From NCBI GenBank assembly GCA_013112715.1, contig JABFGB010000008.1:62001-126000 (forward strand): DNA of 64,000 nt, in the 5' to 3' direction. This document shows, piece after piece, positions 34,178 through 44,097 of this stretch. The notes under the pieces are model-generated. The model saw only the letters and a list, made by a program, of their open reading frames with translations, did not search any database and had not been told where the DNA came from. Numbering within the stretch: position 1 is the first letter of the stretch; each line of letters begins with the position of its first letter. Source of the DNA: Chloroflexota bacterium. GTDB lineage: Bacteria > Chloroflexota > Anaerolineae > Aggregatilineales > J027. The translations under genes were made by a program, and so were the position numbers.

Positions 34178-35287
34178 ATGGTAGAGATGGAAAAACAGGT
34201 ATTGACGCCTGTCAACGAGAATAAATCACAAAAGGCGACCAATTTTAAGTGGCGCAATATCTTTAGAGGCGACAATCGCGCCCTTTGGACGATCTTGGCA
34301 CTCATTATTATTTTATTGGCCGATCGCATGGTTTCGCCGACCTTTTTCACCGTCCGTATGATCAATGGGCGCTTAACAGGTAGCCTCATCAATACTCTGG
34401 ATGGGGCCGCGCCGATTATACTGCTTTCAATCGGCATGACGCTGGTCATTGCTACCAAAGGTGTTGACCTTTCGGTGGGTGCGGTGATGGCGATTTGCGC
34501 CGCCGTATCCGCCGTGCTGATTAACCGCCATGAGGCCGGGTCGGACAATATTTTGTACTATCCAGGATTCGTGATTGCAATTGCGATTTTGGTGGGGGCG
34601 TTGTGTGGATTGTGGAATGGCATCTTGGTCGCGCTGTTTGACATCCAGCCCATTATCGCCACGTTGATTCTGATGGTGGCGGGTCGTGGGATTGCCCAAA
34701 TGATTACCGATGGTCAATCACCAACGTACACTGATGAGACCCTCGCCTTTATGGGTCAAGGAACCATCTTTGGAATGCCTTTCCCGGTGTATGTCGCCAT
34801 TATCGCGTTAGTGGTGGTTTATTTGCTGGTACGGCGCACAGCCCTTGGTCTGCTAATTGAATCGGTAGGGATTAATGCGAAGGCCAGTCATTACACCGGC
34901 GTGAATGCCACCGTGATTAAACTGTTTGTCTATATTATCTCTGGTATCTGCGCCGCTATCGCCGGGTTGATTGTCGCGGGCGAAAACACCTATGCCGACC
35001 CACATACCGCTGGCATGTGGTCGGAACTCGACGCGATTGTGGCAGTGGTGATTGGCGGGACGCTTCTCAGCGGCGGACGCTTTAGTTTGGTGTTGAGTGC
35101 AATGGGTGCGCTGATTATCCAAAGTTTGCGTATCGGTCTGTACATCAGCGACCTGCACCCCAACGCCAACTTGGTCGTCAAGGCTATTGTCATTTTGTTG
35201 GTACTGTTGCTTCAATCTAAAGAATTTAAACAAGCGGTGGGCCGTTTGTTCAAACCCGTGCTTAAACTTCGACCTGTTTTCAAATAG
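34178..35287 (+). CDS. Sugar ABC transporter permease 1 (YtfT-like)
   Basis: A 369-residue inner-membrane permease of the CUT2 family with eight to ten hydrophobic segments after a soluble N-terminus of about 40 residues. The signature ATKGVDLSVGAVMAICAA lies near 90 and VVIGGTLLSGGRFSL near 290. It forms a heterodimer with the next gene product. GGAG lies eight bases before the ATG. A second ATG nine bases later is also possible. Confidence 0.85.
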   Translation: MVEMEKQVLTPVNENKSQKATNFKWRNIFRGDNRALWTILALIIILLADRMVSPTFFTVRMINGRLTGSLINTLDGAAPIILLSIGMTLVIATKGVDLSVGAVMAICAAVSAVLINRHEAGSDNILYYPGFVIAIAILVGALCGLWNGILVALFDIQPIIATLILMVAGRGIAQMITDGQSPTYTDETLAFMGQGTIFGMPFPVYVAIIALVVVYLLVRRTALGLLIESVGINAKASHYTGVNATVIKLFVYIISGICAAIAGLIVAGENTYADPHTAGMWSELDAIVAVVIGGTLLSGGRFSLVLSAMGALIIQSLRIGLYISDLHPNANLVVKAIVILLVLLLQSKEFKQAVGRLFKPVLKLRPVFK

Positions 35288-35304
35288 ACGTTTAGGAGAG
35301 CGCT

Positions 35305-36303
35305 ATGAAATCGCGGTTTTTTCCTCTATTGGTAACGTTCTTGGTGTTTAGCGCCATCTACGCCTATTGTTACTATCACTTTTCTAGCTTTGGCTCGATG
35401 CGCGTGGTCTGTAACCTGCTGCGGGATAATGCCCATCTGGGAATCGCCGCCATCGGCATGACGTTTGTAATTATCTCCGGTGGGATTGACCTGTCGGTAG
35501 GCTCGGTGATCGCGTTTACCGGGGTGTTCTGCGCCCTGATGATTACACGGGAAGGTATGGATCCCTATCTGGTCTTCGCTATTGTGTTGGGCATGGGGAC
35601 GATTTTTGGCGCGGTGATGGGTGTCTTTATCTATTATTTCAAGATTCCGGCCTTTATCGTCACACTGTCCGGCATGTTCTTGGCGCGTGGCATGGCGTAT
35701 GTGTTGACCACCGAATCTATCCGTATCACCCACCCCCTGTATATCCGTGTGTCCAAATTAGTGTACATCTTCCCCGACAAGGGTCGTTTCACCTTTGCGG
35801 CGGGGGCGTTTTTGGCGGTGTTGGTCATCGGCATCTATCTGGCGCACTTCACCCGCTTTGGACGGAATGTGTACGCGATAGGGGGCAATGATACAGCCGC
35901 CTTGATGATGGGCGTTCCGGTGGGACGCACGACCATCATGGTTTATACCCTCAGCAGCTTTTTGGCGACGTTTGCTGGCATTGTCCTCTCCCTTTCCAAA
36001 CGCTCTGGTGACTCGACCATCACAGTTGGGGCCGAAATGGACATCATCGCGGCGGTGGTCATTGGTGGCACGTTGCTCACGGGTGGGGTCGGTTATGTCA
36101 TTGGCACGTTTATCGGGGTATTGCTTCCGGGAGTCATCCGCACCTATCTGACGCTTGAAGGCTCACTGTCGCCATGGTGGATCAAGATCGTAGTCGGCGG
36201 TCTATTGTTTGGATTTATCGCCATGCAAAAACTGTTGAGTACCCGGCCTAAGCTGTTCTCGTTTAGGCGACAAGTCAGGCCAACTACCGTCTCAACGGCA
36301 TGA
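35305..36303 (+). CDS. Sugar ABC transporter permease 2 (YjfF-like)
   Basis: A 332-residue CUT2 permease with its own copy of the motifs: IISGGIDLSVGSVIAFTG near 55 and AVVIGGTLLTGGVGYVIG near 250. Two different permeases after one double ATPase is the YtfQRT-YjfF arrangement rather than AraFGH, which has one. AGGAG lies six bases before the start. It ends in an ATGA that touches the open frame of the kinase gene. Confidence 0.85.
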   Translation: MKSRFFPLLVTFLVFSAIYAYCYYHFSSFGSMRVVCNLLRDNAHLGIAAIGMTFVIISGGIDLSVGSVIAFTGVFCALMITREGMDPYLVFAIVLGMGTIFGAVMGVFIYYFKIPAFIVTLSGMFLARGMAYVLTTESIRITHPLYIRVSKLVYIFPDKGRFTFAAGAFLAVLVIGIYLAHFTRFGRNVYAIGGNDTAALMMGVPVGRTTIMVYTLSSFLATFAGIVLSLSKRSGDSTITVGAEMDIIAAVVIGGTLLTGGVGYVIGTFIGVLLPGVIRTYLTLEGSLSPWWIKIVVGGLLFGFIAMQKLLSTRPKLFSFRRQVRPTTVSTA

Positions 36304-36368
36304 AACACTGGCGCTTTGGAAAAACGTGCAGCGTGATAACTCTTAATCAATTTAAGGCTGACAAGAAA

Positions 36369-38027
36369 ATGTATACCATAGGAATTGATTTTGGAACGCT
36401 TTCGGGGCGGGCGGTTTTAGTAGATGTGCGGGATGGCCGAGAAATTGCTACCGCTATCCATGAATACTCTAATGGGGTTATTGATTCCACCCTGCCCGGT
36501 ATGCGAGAACCATTGCCACCGGAATGGGCCTTACAAGACCCATTAGATTATATTGAGGTATTTAAACACGCCGTCCCCGAAGTGCTACGTTTGAGTGGCG
36601 TTAACCCCAAAGAAGTCGTGGGAGTCGGCATTGATTTTACGGCCTGCACCATGCTGCCCGTCAAAGCTGATGGCACGCCGCTATGTGTTTTGGATGAATG
36701 GAAATCCAATCCCCATGCGTGGGTCAAGTTGTGGAAACATCATGCGTCCCAGCCCCAAGCCGATTTAATTAACGCGGTGGCGCGTCAGCGGGGTGAAGCG
36801 TGGCTAGACTATTACGGCGGCAAGATTTCATCGGAGTGGTTTTTCAGTAAGTCTTTGCAAATTTTGCAAGAGGCCCCTGATGTCTATCAGGCAGCCGATC
36901 GTTTGATTGAAGCAGCCGATTGGGTAGTCTGGCAGTTGACGGGGGTTGAAACCCGCAATATGTGTACGGCGGGTTATAAGGCGATGGTGCAGGGGGGGGA
37001 GTTTCCATCCCGTGAATATTTCGCCGCCCTTGATCCAGCCTTCGCGGATGTGGTGGACGACAAAATGTGCCGCACCTTTGCCCAACTTGGCGATAAGGCA
37101 GGTGGATTAACCCCACAAGCTGCGGCGTGGACGGGCTTGCTACCGGGGACAACCGTTGCGGTGGCGAACGTGGATGCCCATGTCACCGCACCAGCCGTCA
37201 AAGCGGTTGAGCCGGGAATTATGGTCATGATTATGGGCACTTCAACGTGTGATGTGATGCTTGGTGAACGCATCAACGTGGTCGAAGGCATGTGTGGCGT
37301 TGTACCGGATGGCATTATCCCCGGTTTTTATGGCTATGAAGCAGGCCAGAGTGGGGTGGGCGATATTTTCAATTGGTTTGTAGAACACGCCGTCCCACCC
37401 GTTTATCACGAGGCCGCACAGCAAGATGGGATGTCGTTGCATGAATATTTGGAACGGGAAGCCAGCCAACAAGCCCCCGGTGAGCATGGATTAATTGCGT
37501 TGGATTGGTGGAACGGTAATCGCTCGACCCTTGTGGATGCCAATGTGTCTGGCTTGCTACTGGGGGCGACCCTCGCTACCCGCGCACCTGATATTTACCG
37601 CGCCTTGATCGAATCTACTGCTTACGGTACACGCGAAATCATTGAGTCCTTTGAAAAACGGGGTGTACCTGTGCGTGAATTGGTTGCGGCGGGTGGCCTG
37701 CCGGAGAAAAATGCCCTCTTGCGTCAAATCTATGCGGATGTCACCGGACGTCCCTTGAAATTATCTGGTTCGTCTCAAGCCCCAGCACTCGGATCGGCCA
37801 TTTATGCGACGGTTGCAGCAGGGGTGTATCCGAATATTCAAGAGGCATCGGAGCATATGGGGAAACTCAAGGATGAGGTGGTTATGCCGATTCCAGAAAA
37901 CCAAGCCGTCTATGATGCGCTGTATGCCGAATACAAAACCCTCTATGACTATTTTGGTCGGCGGGAGGGTCAAAACCATATGATGAAGCGCCTCAAACAA
38001 ATTCGGAATAAGGCGATGGGCCAATGA
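36369..38027 (+). CDS. araB: Ribulokinase
   Basis: A 552-residue FGGY-family kinase that phosphorylates L-ribulose at O5 with ATP. It starts MYTIGIDFGTLSGRAVLVD, the phosphate 1 motif. VGIDFTACTMLPV lies near 95, EWKSNPHAWVKLWKHH near 115 marks the ribulokinase subfamily, and GGLPEKNALLRQIYAD near 450 is the C-terminal FGGY signature. An in-frame ATG at 36300 overlaps the permease stop, but its extra 23 residues do not look like the family, so 36369 is chosen. The stop overlaps araD by four bases. Confidence 0.9.
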   Translation: MYTIGIDFGTLSGRAVLVDVRDGREIATAIHEYSNGVIDSTLPGMREPLPPEWALQDPLDYIEVFKHAVPEVLRLSGVNPKEVVGVGIDFTACTMLPVKADGTPLCVLDEWKSNPHAWVKLWKHHASQPQADLINAVARQRGEAWLDYYGGKISSEWFFSKSLQILQEAPDVYQAADRLIEAADWVVWQLTGVETRNMCTAGYKAMVQGGEFPSREYFAALDPAFADVVDDKMCRTFAQLGDKAGGLTPQAAAWTGLLPGTTVAVANVDAHVTAPAVKAVEPGIMVMIMGTSTCDVMLGERINVVEGMCGVVPDGIIPGFYGYEAGQSGVGDIFNWFVEHAVPPVYHEAAQQDGMSLHEYLEREASQQAPGEHGLIALDWWNGNRSTLVDANVSGLLLGATLATRAPDIYRALIESTAYGTREIIESFEKRGVPVRELVAAGGLPEKNALLRQIYADVTGRPLKLSGSSQAPALGSAIYATVAAGVYPNIQEASEHMGKLKDEVVMPIPENQAVYDALYAEYKTLYDYFGRREGQNHMMKRLKQIRNKAMGQ

Positions 38028-38680
38028 TGCTGCAAAAATTACGCCAAGAAGTATGTGAACTACACGCCGAACTGCCCAAAAACAATTTGGTGGCATGGAC
38101 AAGTGGTAATGTCAGCGGGCGTGATCCCGAAACGGGCCTAATTGTTATCAAACCCAGCGGAGTGAAATTCCCTGACCTGACCCCTGAAAATATGGTCGTT
38201 GTGGATGAAATGGGTCACATGGTTGAAGGGGATTATAAGCCATCGTCTGATACGGCCTCACATTGTTATATTTACCGCCATAGCCCCCATGTTAACGGTA
38301 TTGTCCATACCCACTCGCGCTACGCTACAGCTTTTGCCGTATTGGGCCGCGAAATTCCATGTGTGACTACCGCGATGGGGGATGAGTTCGGTGGCCCGAT
38401 ACCCTGTGGTCGTTTTGCCCTAATTGGCGGTGAAGAAATCGGTCAGGTAGTGGTAGAAACACTCGAAAACGGACGCAGCCCTTCTTGTCTGTTGCAAAAT
38501 CATGGCGTGTTTGCGACAGGTAAAAATGCGGAAGAGGCGGTGAAAGCAGCTATCATGACCGAAGACAATGCCGCGATTGTATGGACAGCCCTCCAAATAG
38601 GTACACCCATTCTGATTACGCCAGATGACATCAATCGGTTATATGCCCGGTATCAGAATGTCTATGGGCAACGGGGATAG
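38024..38680 (+). CDS. araD: L-ribulose-5-phosphate 4-epimerase
   Basis: A 218-residue class II aldolase-fold epimerase that converts L-ribulose 5-phosphate to D-xylulose 5-phosphate. It shows SGNVSGRD near 26, [19 protein letters not shown] near 44, PSSDTASH near 75, zinc ligands in VHTHS near 96 and QNHGVF near 163. The start ATG overlaps the araB stop, indicating translational coupling. Confidence 0.9.
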   Translation: MMLQKLRQEVCELHAELPKNNLVAWTSGNVSGRDPETGLIVIKPSGVKFPDLTPENMVVVDEMGHMVEGDYKPSSDTASHCYIYRHSPHVNGIVHTHSRYATAFAVLGREIPCVTTAMGDEFGGPIPCGRFALIGGEEIGQVVVETLENGRSPSCLLQNHGVFATGKNAEEAVKAAIMTEDNAAIVWTALQIGTPILITPDDINRLYARYQNVYGQRG

Positions 38681-38730
38681 GTATCCACACGGCGTGTTTA
38701 TTTGAAAGAATTCTGAGAGGAAATAATCTT

Positions 38731-40233
38731 ATGCTTAATCTCGAAAACTACGAGCTATGGTTTCTTAGCGGAAGTCAACATTTATATGGCCCGCAAGCCA
38801 TTGAACAGGTAGGGCTGCATTCGCAAGAAATCGTGCGGGCATTGAACCAAGCCGCCTCCATCCCCGCAAAAATTGTCTATAAGCCCGTTCTAACCACCCC
38901 TGATGAGATTCGTGCGGTTTGTTTGGAAGCGAATGCCTCAGAAAACTGCGTTGGGGTCATTACTTGGATGCACACTTTTTCGCCTGCCCAAAACTGGATT
39001 GGCGGCCTTGCATCACTCAAAAAACCGCTGGCCCACCTGCATACGCAATATAACCGTGACATTCCTTGGGCCGAAATTGACATGGATTTCATGAACCTGA
39101 ACCAATCGGCGCATGGAGACCGGGAATTCGGATTTATGATGAGCCGGATGCGACTGAACCGTAAAGTTATTATCGGTCATTGGCAAGACCCGGAGGTTCA
39201 TGAACGCCTAGCAGCGTGGATACGGGCGGCTTGCGCTTGGCACGATGCAAAATCACTCAAAATTGCGCGTTTTGGTGACAATATGCGCTCAGTAGCCGTC
39301 ACCGAAGGCGATAAAGTGGAAGCGCAGATGCGTCTTGGTTATGCGGTGTATGGCTATGGCGTGGGCGATCTTGTTGCAGTGGCGAAGCAGGTCAGCGATA
39401 GTGAAATTGACCACCTCATCAAAGAATATGAGGGTGTCTATTCGGTAGCCCCTGATCTACGGGTGGGCGGTGCGCGTCACAACTCAGTACGTGAGGCGGC
39501 CCGTATTGAACTAGGCCTGCGACAGTTCTTAAAGGCAGGTGGCTTCAAAGCCTTTACCACGACCTTTGAAGATTTGCATGGCATTCACCAACTCCCCGGT
39601 TTAGCTTCACAACGCCTCATGGCCGATGGGTACGGTTTTGGTGCCGAGGGCGACTGGAAGATGGCAGGCTTGTTGCGTTCCATGAAGGTGATGAGTGCCG
39701 GATTGCAGGGCGGAACGTCCTTCATGGAGGATTATACATATCATTTCGATCCCGCTTGTATGAAGGTGCTGGGGGCACACATGCTAGAGGTTTGTCCGAC
39801 CATTGCTGACGGGCAACTCAGCCTTGAGGTACATCCGCTCTCGATAGGTGGCAAAGCGGACCCGGCGCGATTGGTTTTTGACACCCGACCCGGCCCAGCC
39901 CTGAATGTCTCGGTCATTGATATGGGCAACCGTTTTCGTATGATTTTGAATGAGGTGGATGTTGTTCCCCCAGATGCTCCATTGCCGAAATTACCCGTTG
40001 CACGTGCGCTGTGGATTCCACGCCCCAATCTTAAGGTGGCGGCGGCGGCATGGATTTATGCGGGTGGGGCGCATCATACGGGCTTCAGCCAAGCCCTCAG
40101 TGCTGAACATCTAGCGGATTTTGCGGAAATAGCAGGTATGGAGTTTTTGCGCATTAACGAACATACAGATTTACATGATTTCAAGAACGAACTCCGTTGG
40201 AACGAGGTTTATTATCAATTCTCAAGTCACTAG
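38731..40233 (+). CDS. araA: L-arabinose isomerase
   Basis: A 500-residue isomerase, the usual length, converting L-arabinose to L-ribulose. The Mn ligands are visible: Glu in [12 protein letters not shown], Glu in GAEGDWK, His in [10 protein letters not shown] and His in GGAHHTGFS. The N-terminus [15 protein letters not shown] is family-typical. GAGAGG precedes the ATG. It is the last gene of the operon (order araB-araD-araA). Confidence 0.92.
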   Translation: MLNLENYELWFLSGSQHLYGPQAIEQVGLHSQEIVRALNQAASIPAKIVYKPVLTTPDEIRAVCLEANASENCVGVITWMHTFSPAQNWIGGLASLKKPLAHLHTQYNRDIPWAEIDMDFMNLNQSAHGDREFGFMMSRMRLNRKVIIGHWQDPEVHERLAAWIRAACAWHDAKSLKIARFGDNMRSVAVTEGDKVEAQMRLGYAVYGYGVGDLVAVAKQVSDSEIDHLIKEYEGVYSVAPDLRVGGARHNSVREAARIELGLRQFLKAGGFKAFTTTFEDLHGIHQLPGLASQRLMADGYGFGAEGDWKMAGLLRSMKVMSAGLQGGTSFMEDYTYHFDPACMKVLGAHMLEVCPTIADGQLSLEVHPLSIGGKADPARLVFDTRPGPALNVSVIDMGNRFRMILNEVDVVPPDAPLPKLPVARALWIPRPNLKVAAAAWIYAGGAHHTGFSQALSAEHLADFAEIAGMEFLRINEHTDLHDFKNELRWNEVYYQFSSH

Positions 40234-40309
40234 CATAGACTGGAAGCCTCGCAGTAATGAGAAAGCCTGACCTGTTGTTAGGGCAGCATAATCGCAGATT
40301 TTTGTTTTT

Positions 40310-40338
40310 GAGAGTGGATAATATCAATATCCACTCTC
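40310..40338. terminator. Hairpin between convergent araA and livF
   Basis: GAGAGTGGATA (40310-40320) and TATCCACTCTC (40328-40338) form a perfect 11-bp stem with a 7-base loop. An outer ATAATCGC/GCGATTAT pair (40288-40295 and 40344-40351) encloses it. A T-rich run precedes the stem on the plus strand instead of following it, so the termination mechanism is unclear. Confidence 0.5.
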
Positions 40339-40347
40339 ATATAGCGA

Positions 40348-41091
40348 TTATTCTTCACCGAGATAGACGCGCCGCACCATTTCGTTGTGCATGAGGGCAT
40401 CTGCATTGTCATGCAAGACGACGGTTCCGGTCTGTAAGACATAACCCCGTTTGGCAACTTCCAGTGCCATGAGCGCGTTTTGTTCAACCAACAAAATAGT
40501 GGTACCCTCTTCCTTGTTGATACGAACAATAATTTCGAAGATTTGCTCGACCAAAACTGGGGCTAACCCCATTGAGGGTTCATCCAACAGCAGAAGACGG
40601 GGCCGGGCCATCAACGCGCGTCCAATTGCCAGCATTTGTTGTTCCCCACCCGAAAGTGTGCCACCATACTGCTTGGTGCGTTCTTTTAGGCGAGGGAACA
40701 GATCATAGATACGGTCAATATCTTGGCGGATGGCGCGACGATCGTTGCGTTTGTATGCACCCATCGCAAGGTTGTCACGCACCGATAGACGAGGGAAAAT
40801 GCGCCGTCCTTCCGGGGATTGTGAAATCCCTTTGGAAACGAGGCTATGGGCGGGAAGCTGATGAATGGGCTGTCCATCGAAGTGAATTGTCCCTTCGCGG
40901 GGATGCATGATACCGCTGACGGTGCGAATCGTGGTGCTTTTGCCCGCGCCATTCGCTCCAATCAGCGTGACAATCTCGCCTTCAAAGATGTTCAATGAAA
41001 TACCTTGTAGGGCGTGGATGTTGCCGTAGTAACTATGGATATTGTTGACTGCTAAAAGTGGTTGTTGTTCTTGACTCATAACCTTAATCAT
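40348..41091 (-). CDS. livF: Branched-chain amino-acid-type ABC transporter ATPase LivF
   Basis: A 247-residue ATPase: Walker A GANGAGKST near 42, signature LSGGEQQMLAIGRAL near 145, Walker B LLLLDEPSMGLAP near 165 and the switch His in LLVEQNALMALEVA as the Liv-type Q variant. It pairs with LivG. The ATG at 41091 overlaps the livG stop by four bases; an ATG 12 bases later is the alternative. Confidence 0.9.
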   Translation of the reverse strand: MIKVMSQEQQPLLAVNNIHSYYGNIHALQGISLNIFEGEIVTLIGANGAGKSTTIRTVSGIMHPREGTIHFDGQPIHQLPAHSLVSKGISQSPEGRRIFPRLSVRDNLAMGAYKRNDRRAIRQDIDRIYDLFPRLKERTKQYGGTLSGGEQQMLAIGRALMARPRLLLLDEPSMGLAPVLVEQIFEIIVRINKEEGTTILLVEQNALMALEVAKRGYVLQTGTVVLHDNADALMHNEMVRRVYLGEE

Positions 41092-41873
41092 TTCTTCAAC
41101 ATCTCTAGGGCACGCCGTCCAAGATAGGCTTCGATGACCCGTTCGTCTTTTTGGACTTCAGCGGGCTGACCTTCCGAAATCTTTTTGCCATAGTCCAGCA
41201 CTGTAACTTTATCGGAAATGGTCATGACGACCTTCATGTCATGCTCAATGAGCAAGATGGACAAGTTGCGTTCGTCACGCAGTTTACGGATAAACAAAAT
41301 CATGTCCTGTGTTTCATTGGGATTCATGCCTGCGGTGGGTTCATCCAACAGCAGTAATTTAGGTTGGGTGGCTAGGGCACGGGCAATTTCTAGGCGACGC
41401 TGATGACCATAGGGCAATGATTTGGCGGCATGTTCTTCATAGCCTTTCAGTCCCACATAGTCCAAAAGTTGACCGGCTTCTTCATATGCCTTTGCTTCTT
41501 CGCGGCGCACAGCAGGGGGTCTAAAAATGTCGCCAAAGACCCCAGATTTGAGGCGGTGGTGCATTCCTATCAATACATTTTCACGGGCCGTTAGGTTATT
41601 AAACAGCCGGATCGTCTGGAAGGTTCGGGCAATGCCAATGCGGGTGAGTTGGTTGGGCCGTGATCCACTGATATTGCGCTGATTAAAGACAACCTTGCCC
41701 GTCGTCGGCTTATAATAACCCGTCACGACATTAAAGAAGGTGGTTTTACCTGCCCCGTTTGGCCCGATAATGCTGTTGATAGAGTTGTCTTCAATCGTGT
41801 AATCGAGAGTATCCACCGCGACCAAGCGTCCGAAGGCTTTGCTGACTCCCTGTGCTTCGAGTAGGATGCTCAT
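41088..41873 (-). CDS. livG: Branched-chain amino-acid-type ABC transporter ATPase LivG
   Basis: A 261-residue ATPase: Walker A GPNGAGKTTFFNVVTG near 38, Walker B LLLLDEPTAGMNP near 168 followed by SILLIEHDMKVVM. The signature region reads LPYGHQRRLEIARAL, the usual LivG variant. The start overlaps the livM stop by four bases. Confidence 0.9.
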   Translation of the reverse strand: MSILLEAQGVSKAFGRLVAVDTLDYTIEDNSINSIIGPNGAGKTTFFNVVTGYYKPTTGKVVFNQRNISGSRPNQLTRIGIARTFQTIRLFNNLTARENVLIGMHHRLKSGVFGDIFRPPAVRREEAKAYEEAGQLLDYVGLKGYEEHAAKSLPYGHQRRLEIARALATQPKLLLLDEPTAGMNPNETQDMILFIRKLRDERNLSILLIEHDMKVVMTISDKVTVLDYGKKISEGQPAEVQKDERVIEAYLGRRALEMLKK

Positions 41874-43024
41874 GAGTTTGGTGCCCCCTCCGCTGATTCA
41901 GTCGTTGGTGGCACGATTTTGGTCTCAATGGATTTGGGCGGGAACAAGCCTTGTGGTCGGAAGATCATAATCACAATCAGTCCGATTCCAAAGAATACCC
42001 ACCGCAGACTTTGCACGTCGTATTCGGGCAAGAGTTCCCCATTGAAAATATCGGGCAAGACCTGTGCCAAAAATACTCCGTCAAAGGTGGCGATGATAAT
42101 ACCCCCGATCAACACCCCCCAGATGCTGCCGCGCCCGCTGAGAACAACGATAATGAGTAGGAAGATCGAGACTTGGAATTTGAAGAGTTCGGGGAAGATC
42201 GCCCCAAGCATTGAGGCATAGACCGCCCCCGCCAAGCCTGAAAAGGACGCGCCGATTGCAAAGGCGGCCAGTTTGGTGCGGATGGGATCAACGCCCATAA
42301 AGTCAGCAGCAGTTTCGTCTTCACGAATTGCTTTCCATGCCCGACCCAGACGCGAATTGTTGAGGCGTATGGCGGAAAACAGCACAATCATCGAAGTGAT
42401 GACGATGGCGAAGTACCAAAAGGTTGGGTCGACGCCAACGTTGAATGCACCTTTATCTAATCCAAAGAGATTTTCGAGGAAGCTGAAATCAGGGCGACCA
42501 AGGGGTGTGAGACCCTGACTGCCATTGGTTAAATTGTAATCTTCGATCAAGACCCTGCCGCGAAAGGTAAGGGTAAAATCACCTAAATTACGCACGAGGG
42601 CCGGGATAATTTCCCCAAAGGCGAGGGTCACAATTGCCAAATAGTCGCCGCGCAAACGCAGAGTTGGCGCACCGATGATGATTCCAAATACAGCAGCAAC
42701 CAGTGCGCAAATCCAGATAGCAAGGAAAAAACTCATTTCAATATCATGACTCGGCCAAGTGAGCAGGCCAAAGGTGTAGGCCCCTATCGCAAAAAACGCG
42801 GCATAACCGAGATCGAGCAGGCCCGCTAAACCGACCACGATATTTAGCCCCTGGGCTAAGGCCACGAAAATGAGGGCACGATTGACTTGTGTAATGAGGC
42901 CAAAATTAGTCAGGAGTTCAAGTTCTTTCATGGCAAAGGGGGCAATCACAACGATGATGGCAATCAAGACCCAACGTAGCCGCCCTGAGAACATAGAGCG
43001 TGGTTGTGCAAGTATGTCTCGCAT
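41870..43024 (-). CDS. livM: ABC transporter permease LivM
   Basis: A 384-residue inner-membrane permease with about ten hydrophobic segments. LivM signatures are LNIVVGLAGLLDLGYAAFFAIGAY (split near residue 60), LRLRGDYLAIVTLAFGEI near 130 and GRAWKAIREDETAADFMG near 235, the coupling loop. AGGAG lies seven bases before the ATG. It lies 10 bases after livH. Confidence 0.9.
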   Translation of the reverse strand: MRDILAQPRSMFSGRLRWVLIAIIVVIAPFAMKELELLTNFGLITQVNRALIFVALAQGLNIVVGLAGLLDLGYAAFFAIGAYTFGLLTWPSHDIEMSFFLAIWICALVAAVFGIIIGAPTLRLRGDYLAIVTLAFGEIIPALVRNLGDFTLTFRGRVLIEDYNLTNGSQGLTPLGRPDFSFLENLFGLDKGAFNVGVDPTFWYFAIVITSMIVLFSAIRLNNSRLGRAWKAIREDETAADFMGVDPIRTKLAAFAIGASFSGLAGAVYASMLGAIFPELFKFQVSIFLLIIVVLSGRGSIWGVLIGGIIIATFDGVFLAQVLPDIFNGELLPEYDVQSLRWVFFGIGLIVIMIFRPQGLFPPKSIETKIVPPTTESAEGAPNS

Positions 43025-43034
43025 AAAGCTACTC

Positions 43035-44015
43035 CTACAGTTTTTCGATAGACTGGGTCGAGCCGAGAATGCCCGATGGTCGGAATACCAACATGAGAAT
43101 CAGAATGCCAAAGATGACGACCCGTGTCCATTCACTGCCGATATAGCTGTCGCTCATCGCCTTGATCATGCCGATAATAAACGCTCCCAGAACAGCGCCC
43201 CGGATGTTACCAATGCCGCCCAAGACCGCTGAGGTGAAAGCCATCAAACCAGCTTCAAAACCCATTGTGAAGCGACCGGAGTTGATATAGAGTCCCCAAA
43301 CCATGCCCGCCACGCCCGCCAATGCACCCCCTACAAAAAATGTGGTAGCAATAATGCGATTGACGTTAATGCCCATCATCATGGCGGCTTCGCGGTCTTG
43401 GGCCGAGGCACGCATCGCTTTGCCAATACGGGTGCGATCAATGAAGAGTGTGAGCAAGACTACGAGCGGAATGGTGACACCGAACAAGAACAGGTCTTTG
43501 GTTGTAAACGAGACAATGCGCCATTCAGTGATGTCCATCCCTAACTTTGAAAAGAAAGAGATGACATGTTCATTTTCCATGTAATCTTCTTTGGGGAAAT
43601 AGCGAGGGTAGGGGATTTGGATGGGGCCTTTCCAGATGGCATAGATCGCTTCGAGCATAAAGGAAACACCGACAGCGGTTAGCAAGGGGGCCAAGCGCGG
43701 TGCTCTGCGCAGGGGCTTATAAGCAATCTGGTCAATGGCAAGGTTGAGCGACCCCGTTAATAACATGGTCAAAAGTGCCACTGCGGGTAATGTGAAATAG
43801 AGGCCAGAGCCATGCAGCGGAATTTCGGGATTTATTTCGGCGAAGATGGTGAGTGAAATAAAAAAACCAAATGCAAAAAGGTCACCATGTGCAAAGTTAA
43901 TGAGTTCAATAATCCCGTACACCATCGTGTAGCCCAACGCAATGAGGGCAAGGTAACCCCCAACGGTCAGGCCGATGATGACATTTTGTATAAAAACTTG
44001 ATTATCAATAGACAT
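43035..44015 (-). CDS. livH: ABC transporter permease LivH
   Basis: A 326-residue permease with eight hydrophobic segments. It shows GGYLALIALGYTMVYGI near 18, ELINFAHGDLFAFG near 37 and TRIGKAMRASAQDREAAMMM near 190 (coupling loop), all standard for LivH. No strong ribosome site is visible before the ATG, and a hairpin separates it from the binding-protein gene upstream. Confidence 0.9.
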   Translation of the reverse strand: MSIDNQVFIQNVIIGLTVGGYLALIALGYTMVYGIIELINFAHGDLFAFGFFISLTIFAEINPEIPLHGSGLYFTLPAVALLTMLLTGSLNLAIDQIAYKPLRRAPRLAPLLTAVGVSFMLEAIYAIWKGPIQIPYPRYFPKEDYMENEHVISFFSKLGMDITEWRIVSFTTKDLFLFGVTIPLVVLLTLFIDRTRIGKAMRASAQDREAAMMMGINVNRIIATTFFVGGALAGVAGMVWGLYINSGRFTMGFEAGLMAFTSAVLGGIGNIRGAVLGAFIIGMIKAMSDSYIGSEWTRVVIFGILILMLVFRPSGILGSTQSIEKL

Positions 44016-44041
44016 AAAAAGACGAACTCCCCAATATAACA

Positions 44042-44066
44042 GGAGAGGACAACCCGTGTCCTCTCC
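44042..44066 (-). other. mRNA hairpin between binding-protein gene and livH
   Basis: GGAGAGGACA (44042-44051) and TGTCCTCTCC (44057-44066) form a perfect 10-bp stem with a 5-base loop. On the minus strand no U-tract follows, so it is more likely an mRNA 3'-end stabiliser or partial attenuator than a full terminator. Confidence 0.6.
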
Positions 44067-44097
44067 CTCAATTATTCAGACTTCAAAGCTCATTAAT

